Part shown: positions 7,260 to 15,125 of the stretch, piece after piece
Position numbering within the stretch: position 1 is the stretch's first letter
Layout: every line of letters begins with the position of its first letter
DNA from: Streptomyces indicus
GTDB taxonomy: Bacteria; Actinomycetota; Actinomycetes; Streptomycetales; Streptomycetaceae
Length of the DNA stretch: 64,000 nucleotides
Direction of reading: 5' to 3'
NCBI RefSeq assembly: GCF_900100315.1
Contig: NZ_FNFF01000018.1
Span: 97,175-161,174, forward strand
Made by a program: the position numbers and the translations under genes
Notes under the pieces: model-generated
Databases searched by the model: none
What the model saw: the letters and a program-made list of their open reading frames with translations, nothing else
What the model was told of the DNA's origin: nothing

Positions 7260-8056
7260 GTTCTCTGCTGCTTCTCACCAATGCCCTCCAGCCGTCGACG
7301 GAGGTGCTGCCCGCCCTCGGACTGCTGCTCCACAACGTGCGCGTGGCCCCCGCCGAGGGCCCGGCCCTCGTCGACACCCCGGGTGCCGACGTGATCCTGA
7401 TCGACGGCCGCCGCGACCTTCCGCAGGTGCGCAGCCTGTGCCAGCTGCTGCGCTCCACCGGGCCCGGCTGCCCGCTGATCCTCGTCGTGACGGAGGGCGG
7501 CCTGGCGGCCGTCACCGCGGACTGGGGCATCGACGACGTGCTGCTCGACACCGCGGGCCCGGCCGAGGTCGAGGCCCGGATCCGGCTCGCGATGGGCAAG
7601 CAGAGCCTGACCGGCGACGACTCCCCGATGGAGATCCGCAACGGCGATCTGTCGGTGGACGAGGCCACGTACAGCGCGAAGCTCAAGGGCCGCGTGCTCG
7701 ACCTGACCTTCAAGGAGTTCGAGCTCCTGAAGTACCTGGCCCAGCACCCGGGCCGCGTGTTCACGCGCGCCCAGCTGCTCCAGGAGGTCTGGGGCTACGA
7801 CTACTTCGGCGGTACGCGCACGGTCGACGTCCACGTACGACGGCTGCGGGCGAAGCTCGGGCCCGAGCACGAGGCGCTGATCGGCACGGTCCGGAACGTC
7901 GGTTATCGCTTTGTTACGCCGGAGAAGGCCGACAAGGCGGAACGCCCCTCGGACCCGGCCGGCACGGCACAGGCCGCCGGGGACAAGGGGTCCGAAGGGG
8001 GCGAAAGCCCTTCCGGCGGGCGTACGGAAGCTGTCATTCGACCTGCCACCAGGTGA
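7256..8056 (+). CDS. glnR: GlnR, global nitrogen response regulator
   Basis: A 266-residue OmpR-type DNA-binding regulator that I recognise as actinobacterial GlnR from long identical stretches (start [20 protein letters not shown]). The receiver domain is about residues 1-115 with the Asp at position 50 (VILIDGRRD) but lacks the usual acidic phosphorylation pocket, as in known phosphorylation-independent GlnR. The winged helix is about residues 135-225 ([19 protein letters not shown], then [13 protein letters not shown]). It controls ammonium assimilation genes such as glnA, glnII and amtB. The C-terminal tail is Gly/Glu/Ser rich and variable. It has no partner kinase nearby, as expected for this orphan regulator. 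Confidence 0.96.
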   Translation: [266 protein letters not shown]

Positions 8057-8067
8057 CTCTTCCCGCG

Positions 8068-8073
8068 TAGACT
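8068..8073 (+). promoter_or_regulatory. -10 element TAGACT, leaderless start of the LacI gene
   Basis: TAGACT ends seven bases before the GTG at 8081 and there is no Shine-Dalgarno. A leaderless mRNA is therefore likely. No clear -35 is seen. Confidence 0.6.
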
Positions 8074-8080
8074 GCCGCGC

Positions 8081-9106
8081 GTGGCCAAGGTGACGCGGGA
8101 CGATGTGGCGCGACTGGCGGGGACTTCCACCGCCGTCGTCAGCTATGTCATCAACAACGGACCCCGGCCGGTCGCCCCGGCCACGCGCGAGCGGGTACTC
8201 GCCGCCATCAAGGAGCTGGGTTACCGCCCGGACCGGGTGGCGCAGGCGATGGCGTCGCGGCGCACCGACCTCATAGGCATGATCGTGCCGGACGCGCGCC
8301 AGCCCTTCTTCGCGGAGATGGCGCACGCGGTCGAACAGGCCGCCGCCGAGCGCGGAAAGATGGTCCTCGTCGGGAACTCCGACTACCTCGACGAGCGCGA
8401 GGTGCACTACCTGCGGGCCTTCCTCGGGATGCGGGTCTCCGGCCTGATCCTGGTCAGCCAGGGCCCGAGCGAGCACGCGGCCGCCGAGATCGAGGCGTGG
8501 GACGCCCGTCTGGTGCTGCTGCACCGCAGGCCCGAGGCGCTCGACGACGTCGCGGTCGTCACGGACGACGTGGGCGGCGCCCAGCTCGCCACCCGCCACC
8601 TCCTCGAGCACGGCCACCCGTACGTGGCCTGCCTCGGCGGCACCGAGGGCACCCCGGTCGTCGGCGACCCGGTCACCGACCACGTCGAGGGCTGGCGCCG
8701 GGCGATGCAGGAGGCGGGCATCTCCACCGAGGGCCGCCTGTTCCAGGCCCCGTACAACCGCTACGACGCCTACCAGGTCGCCCTGTCGCTGCTCGCCGGG
8801 CCCGACCGGCCGCCGGCGCTGGTGTGCGCCACCGACGACCAGGCGATCGGCGTGCTGCGCGCGGCGCGCGAGCTGCGCATCGACGTCCCCGGCGAGCTGG
8901 CCGTCGCCGGCTTCGACGACGTCAAGGAGGCCGGCCTCACGGACCCGCCGCTGACCACGGTCGCCTCGGACCGCCCGGCGATGGCCCGCGCGGCGGTGGA
9001 CCTCGTCCTCGACGACGCCCTGCGCGTGGCGGGCTCGCGGCGCGAGCGGCTGCGGCAGTTCCCGGCGCGGCTCGTCGTACGGCGGTCCTGCGGCTGCGGG
9101 TCGTAG
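8081..9106 (+). CDS. LacI-family transcriptional regulator
   Basis: A 341-residue regulator. Residues 1-60 are a classic LacI helix-turn-helix and hinge (VTRDDVARLAGTSTAVVSYV, then LGYRPDRVAQAMASRR). Residues 62-335 form the periplasmic-binding-protein-like effector domain. Sugars are the usual effectors in this family, but no sugar transport or catabolic gene is adjacent, so its target set is unclear and may be distant. It ends with an unusual Cys-rich tail (RRSCGCGS). GTG start, probably leaderless (see 8068-8073). It sits 24 bases after glnR but has its own promoter signal. Confidence 0.92.
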   Translation: MAKVTRDDVARLAGTSTAVVSYVINNGPRPVAPATRERVLAAIKELGYRPDRVAQAMASRRTDLIGMIVPDARQPFFAEMAHAVEQAAAERGKMVLVGNSDYLDEREVHYLRAFLGMRVSGLILVSQGPSEHAAAEIEAWDARLVLLHRRPEALDDVAVVTDDVGGAQLATRHLLEHGHPYVACLGGTEGTPVVGDPVTDHVEGWRRAMQEAGISTEGRLFQAPYNRYDAYQVALSLLAGPDRPPALVCATDDQAIGVLRAARELRIDVPGELAVAGFDDVKEAGLTDPPLTTVASDRPAMARAAVDLVLDDALRVAGSRRERLRQFPARLVVRRSCGCGS

Positions 9107-9172
9107 GCGCGGCCGTCTTCAGCCGTAGGCCCGGCCGTCTTTATTTGGGGCATACGGGGTTCTGCCGGGCTT

Positions 9173-9205
9173 CTCAGCACGGCCTCAGGAAGCTCTCATG
9201 ATCCG
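9173..9205 (+). promoter_or_regulatory. Three 11-bp direct repeats (CTCA) upstream of the HtrA gene
   Basis: CTCA begins at 9173, 9184 and 9195, exactly one helical turn apart; the first two continue as CTCAG. OmpR/PhoB-type response regulators bind 11-bp direct repeats. This is therefore a likely operator for the MprA-like regulator encoded at 10784, or for another OmpR-type regulator, acting on the protease gene that starts at 9223. Confidence 0.6.
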
Positions 9206-9222
9206 CGGCGAAGCTCTGAGAC

Positions 9223-10416
9223 ATGACCGAGAGCTACCGCCAGAGCGGCAACCACCCCGAGCAGCAGCCCTCCCCGCAGCCTTCGCACGGGCAGCCCGCG
9301 TACGGGCAGTCCTCGCAGCCCTCCCCCGACACGGCGTACGGCACGCCGCCCCCGGCGTACGGCGCGTACCCGCCGCCTCCCGCCCAGCCTCCCGTGGCGC
9401 CGGTCTCCGTCTCGCCCGGCACCACCGTCTGGCCCGCGTCCGAGCCGGCCGGCGGCGGTAGCGGCGGTGACGGCGGTACTCCCGCCAACGGCAACGGCTG
9501 GGCGGCCTTCGGCCACGAGCCCGCCGCGCACCCGGCGCCCGCCCCGAGGAAGCGCGCCCGCGGCCCGGTGGCCGTGCTCGCCGCCGTCGCCCTGGTCGCC
9601 GCGGCCGTCGGCGGCGGCACCGCGTACGCCGCCCAGGAACTCTTCGGCAACGACACCACAGCGACCACCGGCATCAACGGCACGAACGCATCCGCCGGCA
9701 GCAAGGGCACCGTCGCCGGTGTGGCCAACGCGGTCAGCGACAGCATCGTCGAGATCAAGGCGAACACCGGCAGCGGTACGTCCACCGGCTCGGGCGTGAT
9801 CATCACCTCCGACGGCGAGATCATCACCAACAACCACGTGATCGCGGGCGCGAGCCAGGTCCAGGTGCAGACGAACGACGGCAAGACCTACACGGCCGAG
9901 GTCGTCGGCACCGACAGCAAGAAGGACCTCGCGCTCCTGAAGCTGAAGGACGCCTCCGGTCTCAAGGCCGCCACGCTCGGCGACTCCGACAAGGTCGGCG
10001 TCGGCGACCAGGTCGTCGCGATCGGCTCCCCCGAGGGCCTGACCGGCACGGTCACCAGCGGCATCATCTCCGCGCTCGACCGCGACGTGACCGTCTCCAC
10101 CGACGAGCGGCAGGCGCCGGGGCAGCAGGGCGACGGGCAGTGGCCCTTCGAGTTCGGCGGACAGCAGTTCAACGGCGACACCGGCTCGGACACGACCACG
10201 TACAAGGCCCTGCAGACCGACGCCTCGCTCAACCCGGGCAACTCCGGCGGCGCCCTGATCGACATGAACGGCGAGATCATCGGCATCAACTCCGCGATGT
10301 ACTCCCCGAGTTCCTCGGCCGGGTCGAACTCCGGCAGCGTGGGCCTGGGCTTCGCCATCCCGATCAACGACGTCAAGGACGACCTGGCGAAGCTGCGCGG
10401 CGGCTCGATGACCTGA
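9223..10416 (+). CDS. HtrA/DegP-like membrane-anchored serine protease without PDZ domain
   Basis: A 397-residue S1C-type protease. Residues 1-110 are a Pro/Gln/Tyr-rich cytoplasmic tail, one membrane helix spans about 114-134, and the trypsin-like domain covers about 160-392. The catalytic triad is His205 (NNHVIAG), Asp235 (KKDLALL) and Ser341 (NPGNSGGAL). The protein stops soon after the protease domain, so the PDZ domain usual in HtrA/DegP is missing. It probably degrades or refolds damaged secreted proteins outside the membrane. Together with the adjacent two-component pair it resembles mycobacterial mprA-mprB-pepD. The CTCA repeats just upstream suggest control by secretion stress. No strong Shine-Dalgarno is visible. 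Confidence 0.92.
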   Translation: MTESYRQSGNHPEQQPSPQPSHGQPAYGQSSQPSPDTAYGTPPPAYGAYPPPPAQPPVAPVSVSPGTTVWPASEPAGGGSGGDGGTPANGNGWAAFGHEPAAHPAPAPRKRARGPVAVLAAVALVAAAVGGGTAYAAQELFGNDTTATTGINGTNASAGSKGTVAGVANAVSDSIVEIKANTGSGTSTGSGVIITSDGEIITNNHVIAGASQVQVQTNDGKTYTAEVVGTDSKKDLALLKLKDASGLKAATLGDSDKVGVGDQVVAIGSPEGLTGTVTSGIISALDRDVTVSTDERQAPGQQGDGQWPFEFGGQQFNGDTGSDTTTYKALQTDASLNPGNSGGALIDMNGEIIGINSAMYSPSSSAGSNSGSVGLGFAIPINDVKDDLAKLRGGSMT

Positions 10417-10488
10417 CCCCGCCGCCCCGGCACCGCACCCCTCGCCGTGACGGCGCACGTCACGGCGCCCACCGCGAGGGAGGACCCC

Positions 10489-10725
10489 ATGTCCCTGCCC
10501 ACCGTGACCGTGACCGTGAACCGCATCCGCCACACGCTCGCCGAAGCCCTCGGCTGGGGCCGCCCCTCGGGCGTGGCAGGACCGCTCGCCCTGGCCGGCG
10601 CGCTGCACCCGCCGGCCGACGGCCGGGACCCCGGGCAGCGGGCCCCCGAAGTGGCCGCCGAACCGGCCACGGCCGCCCGCCGCGGCCGAGCCCGCCGCAC
10701 GAGCGCGCACACCGTGCGAGGCTGA
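10489..10725 (+). CDS. Small unrecognised protein between protease and response regulator
   Basis: A 78-residue frame starting ATG at 10489 behind GAGGGAGG. Nearly all third codon positions are G or C, which argues for real coding. It opens MSLPTVTVTVNRIRHTLAEALGW and ends in an Arg-rich, probably disordered tail (AARRGRARRTSAHTVRG). I do not recognise a family. It lies 72 bases after the protease and 58 before the response regulator gene, all on the plus strand, so it may belong to the same stress operon. Confidence 0.55.
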   Translation: MSLPTVTVTVNRIRHTLAEALGWGRPSGVAGPLALAGALHPPADGRDPGQRAPEVAAEPATAARRGRARRTSAHTVRG

Positions 10726-10783
10726 GAGCGGCACCGGCCGCCGAGCCTCCCATCAGCCCTGACCAACGAGGACACGAAGACCG

Positions 10784-11512
10784 ATGAGTCCCGCCGAAGG
10801 CGAACAGCAGCGCATCCTGATCGTCGACGACGAACCCGCCGTGCGCGAGGCGCTCCAGCGCAGCCTCGCGTTCGAGGGATACGCCACCGAGGTGGCCGCC
10901 GACGGGGCCGAGGCCCTGGAGAAGGCGGCCGCCTGCGCCCCCGACCTCGTGGTCCTCGACATCCAGATGCCCCGCATGGACGGCCTGACGGCCGCGCGCC
11001 GCCTGCGCGCGTCCGGCGCGACGACGCCGATCCTGATGCTCACGGCCCGCGACACGGTGGGCGACCGGGTCACGGGCCTCGACGCGGGCGCGGACGACTA
11101 CCTGGTCAAGCCCTTCGAACTGGACGAACTCTTCGCCCGGATCCGCGCGTTGCTGCGCCGCAGCTCGTACGCGGCCGCCGTGGCGGCGGACCAGGTCGAC
11201 GACGACGTGCTGTCGTTCGCGGACCTGCGGATGAACCTCGCGACGCGGGAGGTCGTACGGGGGTCGCGCGCCGTGGAGCTCACGCGCACGGAGTTCACAC
11301 TCCTGGAGATGTTTCTGGCCCACCCGCGCCAGGTGCTCACGCGCGAGCAGATCCTGAAGTCGGTCTGGGGCTTCGACTTCGAGCCCTCCTCCAACTCCCT
11401 GGACGTCTACGTCATGTACCTCCGAAGGAAGACGGAGGCGGGGGGTGAGCCGCGGCTGGTTCATACGGTGCGGGGTGTGGGGTATGTGTTGCGGTCGGGT
11501 GGGGCGGAGTGA
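10784..11512 (+). CDS. OmpR-family response regulator (MprA-like)
   Basis: A 242-residue response regulator. The receiver domain is about residues 9-120 with phosphoacceptor Asp59 (VVLDIQMP) and the conserved Lys in DDYLVKPF. The winged helix is at about 145-240 (TREQILKSVWGFDFEPSSNSL, then YVMYLRRK). The stop overlaps the kinase start by GTGA at 11509-11512, so the pair is translationally coupled. The neighbouring HtrA-like protease and the CTCA direct repeats in front of it make secretion or envelope stress the likely signal. Confidence 0.93.
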   Translation: MSPAEGEQQRILIVDDEPAVREALQRSLAFEGYATEVAADGAEALEKAAACAPDLVVLDIQMPRMDGLTAARRLRASGATTPILMLTARDTVGDRVTGLDAGADDYLVKPFELDELFARIRALLRRSSYAAAVAADQVDDDVLSFADLRMNLATREVVRGSRAVELTRTEFTLLEMFLAHPRQVLTREQILKSVWGFDFEPSSNSLDVYVMYLRRKTEAGGEPRLVHTVRGVGYVLRSGGAE

Positions 11513-12936
11513 ACGCTCTGGTCGAGCGCGCCCGGCGGCTGCCCCTGCGGTCGCGGATCGCGATCCTCGTCTCCGCCGCGGTGGCGTTCGCGGTGACCGC
11601 CTGCGCGGTGGTCTGCTGGCTCTTCGTACGCGACGCGCTGGTGGACTCGCTCGACGACGCCCTCCAGAACAACCGCATGACGCCCCGCGAGGCGGCCGGG
11701 CTTGTCACGCCGGACGGACAGTGCCTGAAGGCCCGGGTCATCGGCGGACCCGATCTGTTCGACCAGACAATCCAGCTGGTGGACTCCCAGGGCGGCAGCT
11801 GTGTCGTCTTCGGGCAGCACGCCGTCGCGGTGAACGACTCGGACGTGGCCGTCGCCAAGGGTGAGTCGAGCGGCATTCTGCACAACGTCAAGGCGGACAA
11901 CGGCGTCGAGTACCGGGCGTACACCTACCCCATCCAGGGCTACTCGGGCGCCATCACCGTGGCACGCCCGCTCAGCGAGGCCACGGACGCCCTCAGCAAG
12001 CTCACGCTGGTCCTCACCGTGGTGGCCGCAGTGGGCGTCCTCGGCGCCGGAGCCGCCGGCATGTGGGTCGCCCGCACCGGACTCCGCCCCGTGGACCAAC
12101 TCACCGACACCGTCGAACACGTAGCCCGCACCGAAGACCTCACCGTCCGCATCCCCGCCGAGGGCGACGACGAGATCGCGCGGCTCTCGCGGTCCTTCAA
12201 CGCCATGACCGCCGCCCTGGAGTCCTCGCAGGAGCGCCAGGCGCAGCTCATCGCCGATGCGGGGCACGAGCTGCGGACGCCGCTGACCTCCCTCCGTACG
12301 AACATCGAACTGCTCGCCCGCAGCGAGGAGACGGGCCGGGCGATCCCGCCCGAGGACCGCAAGGCGCTGCTCGCCAGCGTCAAGGCGCAGATGACCGAAC
12401 TCGCCGCGCTGATCGGCGACTTGCAGGAGCTGTCGCGGCCCGATTCCACGCAGGCCGCGAAGGTCGAGGTCGTCGGGTTCCACCAGGTCGCGCAGACCGC
12501 GGTCGACCGGGCCCGGCTGCGCGGCCCGGAGCTGACGATCAGCGCGGAGCTCGCCCCCTGGTACGTGCGCGCCGATGCCGCGGCCCTGGAGCGGGCGCTG
12601 GTCAACGTGCTCGACAACGCCGTGAAGTTCAGCCCGCCCGGCGGCACCGTCGAGGTCACCCTCGACCGCGGCACCCTCCGCGTGCGCGACCACGGCCCCG
12701 GCGTACCGGCCGACGAACTCCCGTATGTCTTCGACCGGTTCTGGCGCTCACCGAGTGCCCGCCAGCTGCCCGGCTCGGGCCTGGGCCTGTCGATCGTGGC
12801 GCGCACGGTGCAGCAGAGCGGCGGCTCGGTCGCCCTGGAGGCGGCCGAGGGCGGCGGCACGGTGGCCGTGGTGAAGCTGCCCGGCGCACCGACGCCTCCA
12901 CCCGGTACGCAGGGGCCCGACAGCGGGTCGATTTAA
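11509..12936 (+). CDS. Sensor histidine kinase (MprB-like)
   Basis: A 475-residue membrane kinase with GTG start overlapping the regulator stop. Order: helix 1 at about residues 17-40, an extracytoplasmic sensor segment of roughly 120 residues holding Cys72 (DGQCLK) and Cys97 (GSCVVFG), helix 2 at about 163-187, HAMP, then the dimerisation helix with His253 in DAGHELRTPLTSL. The HATPase domain follows with its N box (LVNVLDNAVKFS), DHGPGVP and GSGLGLSIV. The two external Cys could form a redox-sensitive disulfide; that is inference. It pairs with the regulator at 10784. Confidence 0.93.
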   Translation: MNALVERARRLPLRSRIAILVSAAVAFAVTACAVVCWLFVRDALVDSLDDALQNNRMTPREAAGLVTPDGQCLKARVIGGPDLFDQTIQLVDSQGGSCVVFGQHAVAVNDSDVAVAKGESSGILHNVKADNGVEYRAYTYPIQGYSGAITVARPLSEATDALSKLTLVLTVVAAVGVLGAGAAGMWVARTGLRPVDQLTDTVEHVARTEDLTVRIPAEGDDEIARLSRSFNAMTAALESSQERQAQLIADAGHELRTPLTSLRTNIELLARSEETGRAIPPEDRKALLASVKAQMTELAALIGDLQELSRPDSTQAAKVEVVGFHQVAQTAVDRARLRGPELTISAELAPWYVRADAAALERALVNVLDNAVKFSPPGGTVEVTLDRGTLRVRDHGPGVPADELPYVFDRFWRSPSARQLPGSGLGLSIVARTVQQSGGSVALEAAEGGGTVAVVKLPGAPTPPPGTQGPDSGSI

Positions 12937-12975
12937 ACAAGCGTCTTGTACGGGCGTATTAAACGTGCGTATAGT
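12937..12975 (+). promoter_or_regulatory. Promoter with a palindromic operator over the -35
   Basis: -35 TTGTAC (12946-12951), 18 bases, -10 TATAGT (12970-12975). A perfect palindrome ACAAG-CGT-CTTGT covers 12937-12949 and overlaps the -35, the usual position for a repressor site of TetR type. It serves the hydrolase at 13020. The region is distinctly AT-rich for this genome. Confidence 0.65.
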
Positions 12976-13019
12976 TCCTGGTGTCGCGCCAACCGGCCAC
13001 CGCCCCAAGGAGCTTCGCC

Positions 13020-13817
13020 ATGACCGGATCCACCCGTTCGCCGTTCACCCGCTCCTCCCTCGACCTGGGCGGGCGCCGCCTGTCCTATCTGGACACCGGC
13101 GGCGCGGGCCGGCCGCTGCTCGCGCTGCACGGCCATCTCGCCGAGGGCGCCTCGTTCACCGCGCTCGCCCTCGCCCTCGGCTCCGAGTGGCGGGTGATCG
13201 CACCGGACCAGCGCGGGCACGGCGACTCGGACCGGGCCGCCGACTACGGCCGGAACGGGTACGTGGACGATCTGGTCGCCCTGCTCGAACACCTCGCGCC
13301 CGGGCCGGTCGTCGCGCTCGGGCACTCGCTCGGCGGGATCAACGCGATGTATCTGGCGGCCCGGCGGCCCGATCTCGTCGCGGCGCTCGTGGACGTGGAC
13401 GGTCCGGTCGTCATGCCGGAGGGGCCGAGCCCGCTGTCGTTCGTGCTCGGTTACCCGTACACCGCCGCGACGCGCGAGGAGCTGATCGAGGCGACGGGTC
13501 CCGTCGGCCGGATGATCGGCCGCGGGATCCGCCAACAGCCGGACGGCAGCTGGCGGTTGCCCTTCCACCCGCAGGACACCGTCGACTCGGAGAACGCGGT
13601 GCACGGCTCGCACTGGGACGCCTGGCTCGGCAGCTCCGTGCCCGCACTGCTGGTCAACGGGCGCAAGAGCCAGGCGCTGCCCGGCGAGACGGCCGAGGAG
13701 ATGGCCGCGCGCCGGCCGCACACGACGCTCGTACGGCTCGACACGGACCACTTCGTGCAGGCGCAGGACCCGGAGGGCTTCCACCGGGCCGTACGCGAGT
13801 TCCTCGCCGGGTTGTGA
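13020..13817 (+). CDS. Alpha/beta hydrolase
   Basis: A 265-residue hydrolase of the haloperoxidase/epoxide hydrolase-like alpha/beta group. Visible motifs are the oxyanion strand LLALHGHLAEG, APDQRGHGDSDR, nucleophile elbow ALGHSLGGINA (Ser), and a C-terminal His in LDTDHFVQAQDPEGF. It has no signal peptide. The ATG at 13020 is preferred because AAGGAG lies seven bases upstream; a longer frame from 12981 lacks a ribosome site. It is a single gene with its own promoter and probable repressor site (12937-12975). The repressor is not adjacent. The substrate is unknown. Confidence 0.9.
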   Translation: MTGSTRSPFTRSSLDLGGRRLSYLDTGGAGRPLLALHGHLAEGASFTALALALGSEWRVIAPDQRGHGDSDRAADYGRNGYVDDLVALLEHLAPGPVVALGHSLGGINAMYLAARRPDLVAALVDVDGPVVMPEGPSPLSFVLGYPYTAATREELIEATGPVGRMIGRGIRQQPDGSWRLPFHPQDTVDSENAVHGSHWDAWLGSSVPALLVNGRKSQALPGETAEEMAARRPHTTLVRLDTDHFVQAQDPEGFHRAVREFLAGL

Positions 13818-13829
13818 ACGGCGCACCCG

Positions 13830-13862
13830 CCGGGGTGCGGCCGGCGCACCGGAACACCCCGG
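13830..13862. terminator. Hairpin between convergent genes
   Basis: CCGGGGTG (13830-13837) pairs perfectly with 13855-13862. It lies between the converging ends of the hydrolase and the DUF2993 gene, so it may serve both directions. Confidence 0.45.
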
Positions 13863-13875
13863 CCCGCCCACCGGC

Positions 13876-15021
13876 TCACCCGCCGAAGGACACCCCGTAC
13901 CCGGCCAGCTCCACCCGGATGCCGTCCCGCTCGACCCGTACGTCGCGCAGGGTCAACTCGCCTGCACCGTCCGGCAGTTCGGGCAGCCGGAAGCCGAGCG
14001 CGAGGCGGTCCGCGAGGGCCGGGCGGGTCAGCCGGGACAGGCCGTCGAGGAGGGCCGGGTCGAGGCCGAGCTGTTTCAGCAGGGCCGGGTGGTCCATCGC
14101 CACGTCGATCAGGTTGAGCCCGGTGAGCGCGCGCACGAAGCGCGGGGTGCCGGCCAGGGAGGCGAGCTCCGATTCCTCGCGCAGCGCCCGCTGCACCGTG
14201 GACGGCGGGACGCCGAGGCGGTCGACGAGTTCGGGAACCTCGAAGAGCGACTTGAGCTTCCGCTGCGAGGAGCGGACCGCGTCCGCCGACTTCCGGGTGA
14301 GGTGCAGCCCCTGCGAGGGCTTCGTACCGGGGCGGTAGGTCGCCAGGTCCCCGATGTCCAGGCGCATGCCGCCGATCCGCGTGGAGATCCCGTCCGGGCC
14401 CGAGCGGCGGATCCGCGCGTCGGCGGACAGCTTCAGGTCGTGGCCGGCGACCGGCAGCGTCCCGCGCGCGAGCACCCGGTCGCGGCCCTGCGCGGTGAAC
14501 GTGACCTGGGAGGCGCCCAGTTCACGGTTCAGGTCCTCGAAGGAGAGCAGCACCTCGCCGTTCATCTCGTCCACCGAGGCGCCCCGCACGGAGAGCGGTG
14601 CGCCCTCGATCCGTACGTCCGAGGCCGTGGCCGACACCTTCGCGAGCGAGACCCGGTCGGCCGCCACGTCGGGCACCGCGACCCGCGCCTCGTCGATCCG
14701 CCCGTCGAGGAGCTGCGTCAGGAAGGGGAAGCCCTCGATCTCGACCTCGGGCGCGGCCGCCAGGTCCAGGGAGTCCTTCAGCTTCCCGGCCGTCCTGTGC
14801 TCGGCGTAGAGCAGGGCCCAGCGGTCGGCGAGGACCAGGAAGGCGGCCGCGGCCAGGAGCAGGACGAGCGCTTTGGCGGCGAGGGGCAGGCCCGCGAAGC
14901 GGTTGCGCCGGCGCCTGCGGCCGCCGCGCCGGTGCTGGGGCGGCTCCCAGGGTTCCTCATCCTCGTCGTGCACCGGGCCGTAGGGGGGATGCGTGGAAAA
15001 GCTGTGGGGGGACGTACGCAT
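13876..15021 (-). CDS. DUF2993 (LmeA-like) membrane-anchored protein, long form
   Basis: A 381-residue protein. A charged cytoplasmic tail (residues 1-45, with RRGGRRRRRNRF) precedes one membrane helix (about 49-66, AAKALVLLLAAAAFLVLA). The DUF2993 domain begins with VEIEGFPFLTQLLDGRIDEARVAV at about residues 93-116. This matches the smaller DUF2993 protein at 3377 in the same motif, but a longer C-terminal region adds a second lobe. The likely role is envelope lipid or lipoglycan metabolism by analogy with LmeA. The upstream gap to the 5'-nucleotidase end is about 100 bases, and the genes run in the same direction. Confidence 0.85.
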   Translation of the reverse strand: MRTSPHSFSTHPPYGPVHDEDEEPWEPPQHRRGGRRRRRNRFAGLPLAAKALVLLLAAAAFLVLADRWALLYAEHRTAGKLKDSLDLAAAPEVEIEGFPFLTQLLDGRIDEARVAVPDVAADRVSLAKVSATASDVRIEGAPLSVRGASVDEMNGEVLLSFEDLNRELGASQVTFTAQGRDRVLARGTLPVAGHDLKLSADARIRRSGPDGISTRIGGMRLDIGDLATYRPGTKPSQGLHLTRKSADAVRSSQRKLKSLFEVPELVDRLGVPPSTVQRALREESELASLAGTPRFVRALTGLNLIDVAMDHPALLKQLGLDPALLDGLSRLTRPALADRLALGFRLPELPDGAGELTLRDVRVERDGIRVELAGYGVSFGG

Positions 15022-15125
15022 CGGTTCATCCGATCACGCGTACGTCCCCCCACCGCAACCCCTTCGTGACTCAACTCACCGCGGAAGTGAGCCGCTTCAC
15101 GCCGTGCGGGCCACGGCTCTGCGCA

